Positions 52,278 to 60,174 of a DNA stretch of 64,000 nucleotides are shown piece after piece. This stretch comes from Shimia sp039969785 (lineage in GTDB: Bacteria > Pseudomonadota > Alphaproteobacteria > Rhodobacterales > Rhodobacteraceae). The position numbers and the translations under genes were made by a program. The stretch spans positions 124,001 through 188,000 of the forward strand of contig NZ_JBDVNC010000037.1 of NCBI RefSeq assembly GCF_039969785.1, given 5' to 3'. Position 1 is the stretch's first letter. The number at the start of each line of letters is the position of its first letter. The notes below the pieces were generated by a model. The model saw nothing but the letters and a program-made list of their open reading frames with translations. It was not told where the DNA came from and did not search any database.

Positions 52278-54266
52278 ATGACCACGCAAGCCGCCGGGAC
52301 CGAACCGTCTCGGCGGCTTTATGCATTCAACGGCGGTTTCTTTTTTCAGCGCCGCCTGCGCCGCATTCTAAGCCTGTCAGGCTATGACATACGTTTTGGC
52401 CGCCCGACATCCGACGATCTGATTGCCATCTGGGGTCAAAGCCCTACCGCACATCGCGGTCTGGCGATGGTGGAAAAAACTGGCGCGCCCCCGGTTTACG
52501 TAGAAGACGCGTTTCTGCGCTCTGTACATCCCGGTCGCGTCGCCAAAGAGCCGCCTCTGGGGCTGTTCATCGACCACAAATCCCCGCATTTTGACCCCAC
52601 GGTCCCGTCTGACCTCGAGATGCTTCTGACCACGCATCCGCTGGACGACAGCGCGCTGCTCAACCGTGCCCGCGCCGCGATTGAGCGCCTTCGCGAGGCC
52701 CATCTGACCAAATATTCCGGGGTCGAGGATACCCTTGCGCCCCCGCCGCCGGGGTATGTGCTGGTGATCGACCAAACCCGCGGCGACGCGTCCGTGCGGG
52801 CCAGCAAAGCCGATCATGCGCAGTTCCGTGAAATGCTGGTCATGGCACAGGAAGAACACCCCGGATGCCCTGTGGTGATCAAAACCCACCCCGAAACCCG
52901 GCATGGTGAACGGTCCGGGTATTACGGCACCGACGACGTCAATCATCGCGTCTCTCTGTGTCCCGATCCGATCAGCCCATGGACCTTGTTCGAGGGTGCG
53001 GTTGGCGTCTATTCTGTGTCCTCACAAATGGGGTTCGAGGCCATTTTTGCGGGACATAAACCGCGCATTTTTGGCCAGCCGTTTTATGCGGGCTGGGGGC
53101 TGACGCTGGATGAATTTCCTGTGCCGCGCCGCGAACGCATCCTGACAAGGGCACAGCTTTTTGCGGCCGCGATGATCCTCTATCCCAAATGGTATGATCC
53201 GTGCCGCGATCAGCTTTGCACGCTCGAAGAGGCCATTAACCAGTTTGAAGCCCTCACCCGTGCATGGCGTGAAGACCGGCATGGATGGAACGCGCATGGC
53301 ATGCGGCTTTGGAAACGCAAACCGCTGCAAAAGGTGTTTGGCAGTGTCAAACCTTTGGTGTTCGACAAACCCTCAGACACGCGCCCCGACATGGTCTGGG
53401 CCAGCAAACCCGGCCCCGAAAATGCCGTTCGTGTCGAAGATGGCTTTCTGCGTTCGCGCGGACTTGGTGCGGAACTGGTGCCACCCCTGTCGTTGGTTTG
53501 CGACGATCTGGGTATCTATTATGACCCCTCTCAGGAAAGCCGGCTGGAGCGCCTGATCACCCAACGCGCCACCCTGCGCCCGGATCAACGCCTGCGCGCG
53601 GAAACACTTGTTTCACGGCTACGTAAACTGCACCTCAGCAAATACAATCTGGGCGGACAACATTTCGATCTGCCTGAAGGCCGCCGCATTCTGGTGCCCG
53701 GTCAGGTCGAAGACGACGCGTCGATCCTGACAGGCACAGACACCGTCAAGACCAACCGGGACCTTTTACAAGCTGTGCGCGCCGCCAACCCGGACGCACG
53801 TATCCTCTATAAACCCCACCCTGACGTCGAAGCAGGCCTGCGACAAGGCATCGTTTCCGACGCCCTTGATCTGGCCGACATGGTTCTGGACCACGCCGAT
53901 ATGGCGGCCCTTTTGGAACAGGTGGACGAGGTCTGGACCATGACCTCTCTGACCGGGTTCGAAGCCCTGTTGCGCGGGTGCCGTGTGGTCACGTTTGGCG
54001 CGCCGTTTTATGCGGGCTGGGGGCTGACCGATGATCGCGGCACCACGCCTGACAGGCGCAGTGCACAGCCTGATCTTGCCGGATTGGTGCATGCCACCCT
54101 GATCGACTATCCGCGCTACTTTGATCCCGTCAGCGGTCTGCCTTGCCCGGTTGAACGGGCCATCGACCGGCTGGCCACCGGCGACATCCCGCACCCGGGA
54201 ACCTTCAACCGGTTGCTGTCCAAACTTCAGGGCACTTTTGCCAGCTATCGTTCACTCTGGCGTTAA
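52278..54266 (+). CDS. kpsC: Capsule polysaccharide Kdo-linker glycosyltransferase (KpsC)
   Basis: KpsC is a dual retaining beta-Kdo transferase that starts the capsule linker. The 662 residues contain two homologous halves. Each half ends in FYAGWGLT (at about 274 and 579), preceded by a region containing VEDAFLRS and VEDGFLRSRGLGAEL, and a KxHP motif (IKTHPE, YKPHPD). This duplication is the family signature. ATG 52278 is chosen; the ribosome site is weak (GGCGGA), and it sits 7 bases after the OPX stop, so it may be coupled. It ends convergently with ribD, sharing the four bases TTAA with that gene's stop. Confidence 0.93.
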   Translation: MTTQAAGTEPSRRLYAFNGGFFFQRRLRRILSLSGYDIRFGRPTSDDLIAIWGQSPTAHRGLAMVEKTGAPPVYVEDAFLRSVHPGRVAKEPPLGLFIDHKSPHFDPTVPSDLEMLLTTHPLDDSALLNRARAAIERLREAHLTKYSGVEDTLAPPPPGYVLVIDQTRGDASVRASKADHAQFREMLVMAQEEHPGCPVVIKTHPETRHGERSGYYGTDDVNHRVSLCPDPISPWTLFEGAVGVYSVSSQMGFEAIFAGHKPRIFGQPFYAGWGLTLDEFPVPRRERILTRAQLFAAAMILYPKWYDPCRDQLCTLEEAINQFEALTRAWREDRHGWNAHGMRLWKRKPLQKVFGSVKPLVFDKPSDTRPDMVWASKPGPENAVRVEDGFLRSRGLGAELVPPLSLVCDDLGIYYDPSQESRLERLITQRATLRPDQRLRAETLVSRLRKLHLSKYNLGGQHFDLPEGRRILVPGQVEDDASILTGTDTVKTNRDLLQAVRAANPDARILYKPHPDVEAGLRQGIVSDALDLADMVLDHADMAALLEQVDEVWTMTSLTGFEALLRGCRVVTFGAPFYAGWGLTDDRGTTPDRRSAQPDLAGLVHATLIDYPRYFDPVSGLPCPVERAIDRLATGDIPHPGTFNRLLSKLQGTFASYRSLWR

Positions 54267-55342
54267 TGCGTTTCTTCGCGATGCCAGACGGACATCATGT
54301 CATCGCCCAACGGACGCTGCAAAACCCGCTGAAATCTTGGCGCTGCCGCCAGTCGCTCCACACCCATAGACCCAATCGCCGGGAAACCTTCGGCGCCCAG
54401 AACAATGCCCGCTGAAAACGTCACCAGCTCATCCACCAGATCCGCGCTTAGCAATGATGCCGCCAACGCGCCCCCGCCTTCACAAAACACCCGGGTAATG
54501 CCTTTGGCCCCAAGCGCGTTCAGAACAGACGCCGGGGACACATGCGCGCCTTCAAGCGCACAGGGAAGCAATTCTGCCCCGATATCCTGCCATATCCGCA
54601 GCAAATTCGGATCCGCGTCTGGCCCGTGTGCCACCCATACCGGTATGTCGCGCGCGGTGCGGGCCAGATTGCTCATCAATGGCATATCCAGCCTGCGCGA
54701 CACGACCACCCGCACCGGTTGGTGATCGACACCCAAACCACGCACCGTCAATGACGGATCATCCGCGCGGGCTGTTCCGCCGCCCACCATAACAGCGTCA
54801 TGGCGCATACGCATACCATGCACATGGCGGCGCGCTTCGGATCCGGTGATCCACTGGCTTTCCCCGGTGGCGGTTGCAATACGCCCATCCAGACTTGCCG
54901 CCAGCTTTAATGTCAAAAACGGACGGCCCAGATCGGTTTTCAGAAAGAACCCCTGCAAATCACGCGCGGCCTCATCAGCCAAAACACCCGTGACCACCTC
55001 AATCCCGGCAGCGCGCAACATGTCCAATCCGCGCCCGGCAACGCGGGCATCGCTGTCTTCCACAGCCACAACCACACGCGCAACCCGGGCCGCAATCAAT
55101 GCCTCTGCACAAGGTGGGGTTTGTCCGTGATGCGCACATGGTTCCAATGTGACATAGGCGGTTGCCCCGCGCGCCCGATCACCCGCTTGCGCCAGCGCCA
55201 CAGGTTCGGCATGCGGGCGCCCGCCCGGCTGCGTCCAGCCACGCCCGACAATCTGACCATTTTGCACAATGACACAGCCCACCGCAGGGTTTGGCCAACA
55301 ACGTCCTTGACCGCGCCGCCCCAGTTGAAGGGCCAACGCCAT
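54263..55342 (-). CDS. ribD: Bifunctional diaminohydroxyphosphoribosylaminopyrimidine deaminase / reductase
   Basis: RibD deaminates and then reduces the pyrimidine intermediate of riboflavin synthesis. In 359 residues the deaminase domain (1-145) has the zinc motif HAEPVALAQAG (about 45) and LEPCAHHGQTPPCAEAL (about 68). The reductase domain (150-359) has LTLKLAASLDGRIATATGESQWITG. ATG 55342 is given, but a CTG at 55360 (LTDIRYMALAL) matches the usual RibD start and has GAGGA at the right distance, so the true protein is probably 6 residues longer. It lies 20 bases after nrdR, the first gene of the pair. Confidence 0.93.
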   Translation of the reverse strand: MALALQLGRRGQGRCWPNPAVGCVIVQNGQIVGRGWTQPGGRPHAEPVALAQAGDRARGATAYVTLEPCAHHGQTPPCAEALIAARVARVVVAVEDSDARVAGRGLDMLRAAGIEVVTGVLADEAARDLQGFFLKTDLGRPFLTLKLAASLDGRIATATGESQWITGSEARRHVHGMRMRHDAVMVGGGTARADDPSLTVRGLGVDHQPVRVVVSRRLDMPLMSNLARTARDIPVWVAHGPDADPNLLRIWQDIGAELLPCALEGAHVSPASVLNALGAKGITRVFCEGGGALAASLLSADLVDELVTFSAGIVLGAEGFPAIGSMGVERLAAAPRFQRVLQRPLGDDMMSVWHREETH

Positions 55343-55362
55343 ATACCGAATGTCAGTCAGTT

Positions 55363-55830
55363 TTATTCCTCAGGTTGCGGTTCGGGTCGCAATTCACTGA
55401 CGAATTTATCAAAATCATCCGCCGCCTGAAAGTTTTTATATACGCTGGCAAATCGCACATAGGCGACGGTATCAATCCGCGCCAAAGCTTCCATCACAAT
55501 CTCACCGATGGTTTTTGACTGAATGTCCGTCTCGCCCATGCTTTCTAAGCGGCGCACAATGCCCGAGATCATCTGATCGATGCGTTCAGGGTCAACCGGG
55601 CGTTTTTGCATGGAAATTCGGATCGAGCGTTCCAGCTTGTCCCGGTCAAAATCTTCGCGTCGCCCATTGGACTTAACCACCACGAGGTCACGCAATTGCA
55701 CCCGTTCATACGTGGTAAACCGTCCGCCGCATGCAGGACAAAAACGACGCCGGCGGATCGAAACGTGATCCTCTGCCGGGCGCGAATCTTTTACCTGAGT
55801 ATCGATATTTCCGCAAAACGGGCAGCGCAT
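55363..55830 (-). CDS. nrdR: Transcriptional repressor NrdR
   Basis: NrdR senses ATP/dATP and represses ribonucleotide reductase genes. The 155 residues begin MRCPFCGNIDTQVKDSRPAEDHVSIRRRRFCPACGGRFTTYERVQ, holding the CxxC...CxxC zinc ribbon (about 3-6 and 31-34). An ATP-cone domain follows (VVKSNGRREDFDRDKLERSIRISMQKRPV, about 50-140). ATG 55830 has GGGGGAAAG upstream; a frame extended to 55890 lacks support. nrdR-ribD order is conserved across many bacteria. The 216-base gap to the YjbQ-family gene upstream holds a run of G/C and A/T tracts and no recognised gene. Confidence 0.96.
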   Translation of the reverse strand: MRCPFCGNIDTQVKDSRPAEDHVSIRRRRFCPACGGRFTTYERVQLRDLVVVKSNGRREDFDRDKLERSIRISMQKRPVDPERIDQMISGIVRRLESMGETDIQSKTIGEIVMEALARIDTVAYVRFASVYKNFQAADDFDKFVSELRPEPQPEE

Positions 55831-56046
55831 AGGCTTTCCCCCTGTCCCAAGTCCGTGTGGTTTCTGCCGCGCGTGGGGGTTTGCCCCCACTTATCCACAG
55901 GTACCATAGGCCAGCTACAAGTCTTTGGGTAGAGGGCAATTCACACCGCAACATAGGCCAAAGGGGAAAAATTTGACGGATTTCCCCTGTTCCTTTTTTG
56001 CCAGGTCCACCTATATGATATTCAAAGGCCCTTCCAAGCCTTCAAT

Positions 56047-56466
56047 TCATGCAGAAAAATGCGCCGCCACCCGCCGGCTGTGCGGCGCATTTCTGTGTTC
56101 GAACAGGTAAATCCCCTGCCACGTGCCCAACACCATGCGCCCGCTTTGCACCGGAATGGACAGCGACACCGGCAGCATCGCGGCTTTGATGTGGGCGGGC
56201 ATGTCATCCGGCCCTTCATAGGTGTGGCGCAGATAGGACATCGACGGATCGCTCGTGGGTGGCACCAACCGGTGATAAAAAGCCTGTAAATCGTCCTGAA
56301 CTTCGGGGTCAGCGTTTTCCTGCACCACCAGACTGCACGACGTGTGCTGCACAAACAACGTTAGCAAACCATCCAAGGATCGGGCCGCAACCCAATCGGC
56401 CACAACCGACGTGAACTCATACAGTCCGGGACCGGACGTTGAAATTTGAAACCGTGTCTGAGCCAT
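56047..56466 (-). CDS. YjbQ/UPF0047-family protein
   Basis: This 139-residue protein belongs to the YjbQ family; a member has been reported to show thiamine phosphate synthase-like activity. FQISTSGPGLYEFTSVVADWVAARS (about 5-29), VQHTSCSLVVQENADPEVQDDLQAFYHRLVP (about 39-70, with a conserved His), MPAHIKAAMLPVSLSIPVQSG (about 91-111) and LGTWQGIYLFEHR (about 114-127) match the fold. ATG 56466 is chosen, though TTG 56481 is in frame next to the stop of the gene upstream. It overlaps or abuts that gene, suggesting cotranscription. Confidence 0.92.
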   Translation of the reverse strand: MAQTRFQISTSGPGLYEFTSVVADWVAARSLDGLLTLFVQHTSCSLVVQENADPEVQDDLQAFYHRLVPPTSDPSMSYLRHTYEGPDDMPAHIKAAMLPVSLSIPVQSGRMVLGTWQGIYLFEHRNAPHSRRVAAHFSA

Positions 56467-56477
56467 TTTTGAACTGA

Positions 56478-56888
56478 TCAAAAATACCGCAGCAGGTATC
56501 TGTCACATTCGTCATATGAGGCTGTCAGGCTGCGCCCACGCCCCTCTACCAGCTCGTTGAGTATCAGGTTGCTGGTGTAAATCTCCACACCGGACGCCTC
56601 TGGGTCCAGCGTAAACACAACTGCATTGTTCGAGCGTTCGGTCACGCCCTGGCCAATGCCCGTTTTAACGTAGATGCGTGTCTGCCAAGGCGCTCGCTGA
56701 CGGAAAAAGAAATCACCAATCGCGCACCAAAAATCATTTTTACGACTTCCCGGTTGTCCCAGAACTTCAAATTCATACTGGTTGATTGGGGTCACTTTCT
56801 GGTTATTCACAGACCGAAAGGCAACCGCCTGAGTCGCGGCAATCACCAGCATCGCAATGGCAACCGGTTTAAAAACTCTACGGATCAT
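56478..56888 (-). CDS. Small exported protein, paralogue A of tandem family
   Basis: This 136-residue protein has a signal peptide (MIRRVFKPVAIAMLVIAATQAVA, cleavage about 23) and a domain with TPINQYEFEVLG, NDFWCAIGDFFFRQRAP (about 51-67), RIYVKTGIGQGVTERSNNAVVFTLDPEASGV (about 70-100). The last part (LTASYDECDRYLL) keeps a second Cys. It aligns with the next two genes in the block P-IN-FEV / FWC--GD / -VY-- / G-G / FTL-SP. The function is unknown. ATG 56888 follows GGAGAG closely. It ends where the YjbQ gene begins. Confidence 0.75.
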   Translation of the reverse strand: MIRRVFKPVAIAMLVIAATQAVAFRSVNNQKVTPINQYEFEVLGQPGSRKNDFWCAIGDFFFRQRAPWQTRIYVKTGIGQGVTERSNNAVVFTLDPEASGVEIYTSNLILNELVEGRGRSLTASYDECDRYLLRYF

Positions 56889-56957
56889 CATTCTCTCCAA
56901 TCACACGACTCATCAAAACCTGCACGTCGTAACAGACGACCATTCCGGTGCGCCACC

Positions 56958-57368
56958 TTAGTTATTCTCGCTGCGATGCGTGCGGCATTTCAGACGCGCT
57001 TCGACCACGGTTGTCTGGTTTCCGATTTTCGGCCCCCAGTGACTTACATTGCCAAGCGCCCCCTGCGTTTGCGCAGGCGGCGACAGCGAAAACTGTGCGG
57101 TGGAATTACCCTGAATAACAGCGCCCTGCCCGGCTTCGCTGACCACATAAACCCGGTCTCGATCACCTGCGCCCAAAACGCGGCGCGCATAGTCCCCTGC
57201 GCCGCACCAGAAATCCGCGTTCATGGTTTCACCGGGCCGCGCGCCCACTTCAAACACCATATCGTTCACCGGAACGACACGCACACCTGTCCGGGTGACA
57301 AAGCCGCCAGCACTTGTTTCGCTGCATCCTGCAACGACCAATGCTGATACCAATAGTGCACGTTTCAT
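56958..57368 (-). CDS. Small exported lipoprotein, paralogue B of tandem family
   Basis: This 136-residue lipoprotein has a signal MKRALLVSALVVAGC with lipobox VAGC (Cys 15). The body follows the family block: TGVRVVPVNDMVFEVGARPGE, NADFWCGAGDYARRVLGA (about 51-68), DRVYVVSEAGQGAVIQGNSTAQFSLSPPA (about 72-100), then HWGPKIGNQTTVVEARLKCRT. The two cysteines near 55 and 133 could pair. The function is unknown. ATG 57368 is the only start that gives a signal. It lies 69 bases upstream of paralogue A and 174 bases downstream of paralogue C. Confidence 0.78.
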   Translation of the reverse strand: MKRALLVSALVVAGCSETSAGGFVTRTGVRVVPVNDMVFEVGARPGETMNADFWCGAGDYARRVLGAGDRDRVYVVSEAGQGAVIQGNSTAQFSLSPPAQTQGALGNVSHWGPKIGNQTTVVEARLKCRTHRSENN

Positions 57369-57542
57369 GTTTGCCGCTCCGACACTTTGGGGGAACATCG
57401 CCCCCATGATCTAAACCAACACTACAAACCCGCGCGCTGCCCGAAAACCCCACGCATGCGCACGGATCATCACAACCTGGCCATTTGCGTACCGCCAACC
57501 CCGCCTAAAAAGGCAGGGGCAATTCGCAATGTGCATTACACG

Positions 57543-57956
57543 TTACGGCGTAAACCGATTGGGATCGCGGTTACATTTTCTACTGGCGTCACCAACGAAC
57601 TTGTTGTCGCCCAGTCTCGGACCCCAGGTGCCCTGCACTCCCGAAGCCCCGGAGGCTTGCGGGCTCAGCGAAAACTGTGCCGCTGATTTCGTTTGCATTG
57701 TCAGACCTGGACCAACGCCGCTGACGACGTAAACTTGCGCATTCTGAGGCGCGCCCAGCACGCGGCGCGCATATTCACCAGCCCCGCACCAAAACTGTTC
57801 CTCGACGCTGGCCGGAATGGGAATAACTTCAAAGACCGCCTCATTTATCGGATTCACGCGAACGCCGGTAAATGTTCTGAAGCCACTGGAATTGCCACCT
57901 GCTGAATCGGTGCAGGCAGCCGCCAACAGGGCCAGACCTATCAATATACGTTTCAT
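57543..57956 (-). CDS. Small exported lipoprotein, paralogue C of tandem family
   Basis: This 137-residue lipoprotein has a signal MKRILIGLALLAAAC with lipobox AAAC (Cys 15). Then come TGVRVNPINEAVFEVIPIPASV, EQFWCGAGEYARRVLGAPQ (about 53-70), QVYVVSGVGPGLTMQTKSAAQFSLSPQASG (about 74-104) and a C-terminal VGDASRKCNRD. Paralogue B shares long identical stretches, so a recent duplication is likely. The function is unknown. ATG 57956 is chosen for the signal. It is first in the row of three minus-strand copies. Confidence 0.78.
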   Translation of the reverse strand: MKRILIGLALLAAACTDSAGGNSSGFRTFTGVRVNPINEAVFEVIPIPASVEEQFWCGAGEYARRVLGAPQNAQVYVVSGVGPGLTMQTKSAAQFSLSPQASGASGVQGTWGPRLGDNKFVGDASRKCNRDPNRFTP

Positions 57957-58026
57957 TTTAATCTCTGCCTTCAACGCCTGCCGATATTGCAGGTACCCTA
58001 ATGGTAAGAGCTTACACCAAAAAGTC

Positions 58027-58054
58027 AAAGAGCGCCTTGCGTAAGGCGCTCTTT
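58027..58054 (-). terminator. Rho-independent terminator of rpoD
   Basis: A perfect 12-bp stem (AAAGAGCGCCTT / AAGGCGCTCTTT) with a GCGT loop is followed on the minus strand by a U-rich tail (TTTGACTTTTT). It lies 18 bases after the rpoD stop and closes the dnaG-rpoD region. Confidence 0.93.
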
Positions 58055-58072
58055 ACATCGTTTCAATTAAAA

Positions 58073-60052
58073 TCACTGATCAAGAAAGCTGCGTAACTTT
58101 CGGCTACGGCTTGGGTGTTTGAGCTTGCGCAGCGCTTTGGCTTCGATCTGACGAATACGCTCGCGGGTCACGCTGAATTGCTGGCCCACTTCTTCCAGCG
58201 TATGGTCGGTGTTCATACCAATGCCGAACCGCATGCGCAGAACACGTTCTTCGCGCGGAGTGAGCGATGCCAAAACCCGTGTCGTTGTTTCTTTCAGGTT
58301 TTCCTGAATGGCGCTGTCCAGCGGCAGCACGGCATTCTTGTCTTCGATGAAATCACCAAGCTGCGAATCTTCCTCGTCGCCAATCGGCGTTTCCAAAGAA
58401 ATCGGCTCTTTGGCGATTTTCATCACCTTGCGCACTTTTTCCAGCGGCATCTGCAGCTTTTCGGCCAATTCTTCTGGTGTTGGTTCGCGGCCAATTTCGT
58501 GCAGCATCTGGCGACCCGTCCGCACCAACTTGTTGATCGTTTCGATCATATGCACCGGAATACGAATGGTGCGCGCTTGATCCGCAATCGACCGGGTGAT
58601 CGCCTGACGAATCCACCATGTGGCGTAGGTCGAAAATTTGTAACCGCGGCGATATTCAAACTTGTCCACGGCCTTCATCAGACCGATGTTCCCTTCCTGA
58701 ATAAGGTCAAGGAACTGCAAACCACGGTTGGTGTATTTCTTGGCAATCGAGATCACGAGACGCAGGTTGGCTTCGACCATTTCTTTCTTGGCCTGACGGG
58801 CTTCTTTCTCGCCTTTTTGAACCTGCTGTACGATGCGGCGAAATTCGGGAATATCCAGACCAACATACTGACCAACCTGCGCCATATCGTTGCGCAACTC
58901 TGAAACCTTGTCGACCGAGCGTTCCATAAACATCTGCCAGCCACGTCCCGGTTTCTGAGACATATCTTCCAGCCATGTCGGGTCAAGTTCGCGACCGCGA
59001 TAGGCTTCGATAAACTCGCGGCGGTTGATGCGGGCCTGATCGGCCAGCTTAACCATGGCCGAGTCGATCTGCATCACACGACGGTTGATGCCGTAGAGCT
59101 GGTCAATCAGCGCCTCAATCCGGTTGTTGTGCAGGTGAAGTTCATTCACCAGTTCAACGATCTCAGACCGCAGCTTCTGATACGTTTCTTCTTCTGTGTT
59201 TGAAAAGCTGTCATCTTCGTTCAGCGTCGCAGAAATCCGGGCGTCCTGCATTTCAGCCAACAATGTAAAGTCACGCGCAATGATATCCAGCGTTTCCAAA
59301 ACCCGCGGCTTCAGCGCAGCTTCCATTGCGGCCAGTGACATATTGGCCTGTTCGTCTTCGTCGTCATCGTCTTCTTTGGCAATCGGATTGCCATCGGCAT
59401 CCAATTCCTGTTCGGCTTCTGCCTTGGGCGCGGTTGTGACGTTGGCCGCCTCAACAACCGGCTCTTCCTCTTCTTCTTCTTCGCCCATCTGGTTGCCAAA
59501 TGTGGTTTCCAGATCGATCACGTCGCGCAGCAAAATCTCTTCTGACAGCAATTCGTCGCGCCAGATGGTGATCGCCTGAAACGTCAGCGGGCTTTCGCAG
59601 AGCCCAGCAATCATCGTATTGCGTCCGGCCTCGATCCGTTTGGCAATCGCGATCTCGCCTTCGCGGCTCAAAAGCTCGACAGATCCCATTTCGCGCAGAT
59701 ACATGCGCACCGGATCATCGGTTCGGTCCAGTTTTTCCGACGTGCCCGACGCCAGCGTCACGCCGCGATTGGCCGACGATGTGTCGACCACGGCGGTGGA
59801 TTTCTGTTCTTCTTCTTCTTCTTCGTCTTCGATAATGTTGATGCCCATTTCCGACAGCATCGACATCACGTCTTCGATTTGTTCGGAACTGACCTGATCC
59901 GGCGGCAACACCTGGTTCAGCTGGTCATAGGTTATGTAACCCTTTTCCCGCGCTTCGCCGATCATCTTTTTGACGGCGGCCTGGCTCATATCGAGAGAAA
60001 TTTCTGCGTCCTGATCGGCTGGCTTCTGGTCGTCGTTGTCTTTGGCGGCCAT
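58073..60052 (-). CDS. rpoD: RNA polymerase primary sigma factor (sigma-70)
   Basis: This 659-residue housekeeping sigma factor has region 1.1 at about 20-85 and region 1.2 in DDPVRMYLREMGSVELLSREGEIAIAKRIE (about 111-140). A long non-conserved insert (about 190-240) rich in Glu and Asp follows. Region 2 carries the -10-recognition and core-binding helices (NLRLVISIAKKYTNRGLQFLDLIQEGNIGLMKAV and YATWWIRQAI, about 430-480). Region 3 follows, then the region 4 helix-turn-helix (TLEEVGQQFSVTRERIRQIEAKALRKL) that binds -35. dnaG lies upstream in the same direction. A strong terminator follows. Confidence 0.98.
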   Translation of the reverse strand: MAAKDNDDQKPADQDAEISLDMSQAAVKKMIGEAREKGYITYDQLNQVLPPDQVSSEQIEDVMSMLSEMGINIIEDEEEEEEQKSTAVVDTSSANRGVTLASGTSEKLDRTDDPVRMYLREMGSVELLSREGEIAIAKRIEAGRNTMIAGLCESPLTFQAITIWRDELLSEEILLRDVIDLETTFGNQMGEEEEEEEPVVEAANVTTAPKAEAEQELDADGNPIAKEDDDDEDEQANMSLAAMEAALKPRVLETLDIIARDFTLLAEMQDARISATLNEDDSFSNTEEETYQKLRSEIVELVNELHLHNNRIEALIDQLYGINRRVMQIDSAMVKLADQARINRREFIEAYRGRELDPTWLEDMSQKPGRGWQMFMERSVDKVSELRNDMAQVGQYVGLDIPEFRRIVQQVQKGEKEARQAKKEMVEANLRLVISIAKKYTNRGLQFLDLIQEGNIGLMKAVDKFEYRRGYKFSTYATWWIRQAITRSIADQARTIRIPVHMIETINKLVRTGRQMLHEIGREPTPEELAEKLQMPLEKVRKVMKIAKEPISLETPIGDEEDSQLGDFIEDKNAVLPLDSAIQENLKETTTRVLASLTPREERVLRMRFGIGMNTDHTLEEVGQQFSVTRERIRQIEAKALRKLKHPSRSRKLRSFLDQ

Positions 60053-60082
60053 TCGGATGCTCCTGCAAATTCGGGCTTAGGG

Positions 60083-60103
60083 TGATTCGCGTAAAACGAA
60101 TCA
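60083..60103. promoter_or_regulatory. Inverted repeat upstream of rpoD
   Basis: A 7-bp dyad (TGATTCG-N7-CGAATCA) lies 31 bases upstream of the rpoD start in the 122-base gap to dnaG. A partial copy (GTGATTCGC) recurs at about 60117. It could be an operator in an internal rpoD promoter; no protein is assigned. Confidence 0.4.
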
Positions 60104-60174
60104 ATATTGCGACGAGGTGATTCGCAACCCTGTTTACCTTGATTTCTTTACCTGTTCCTCACCAAAACGCGCTA

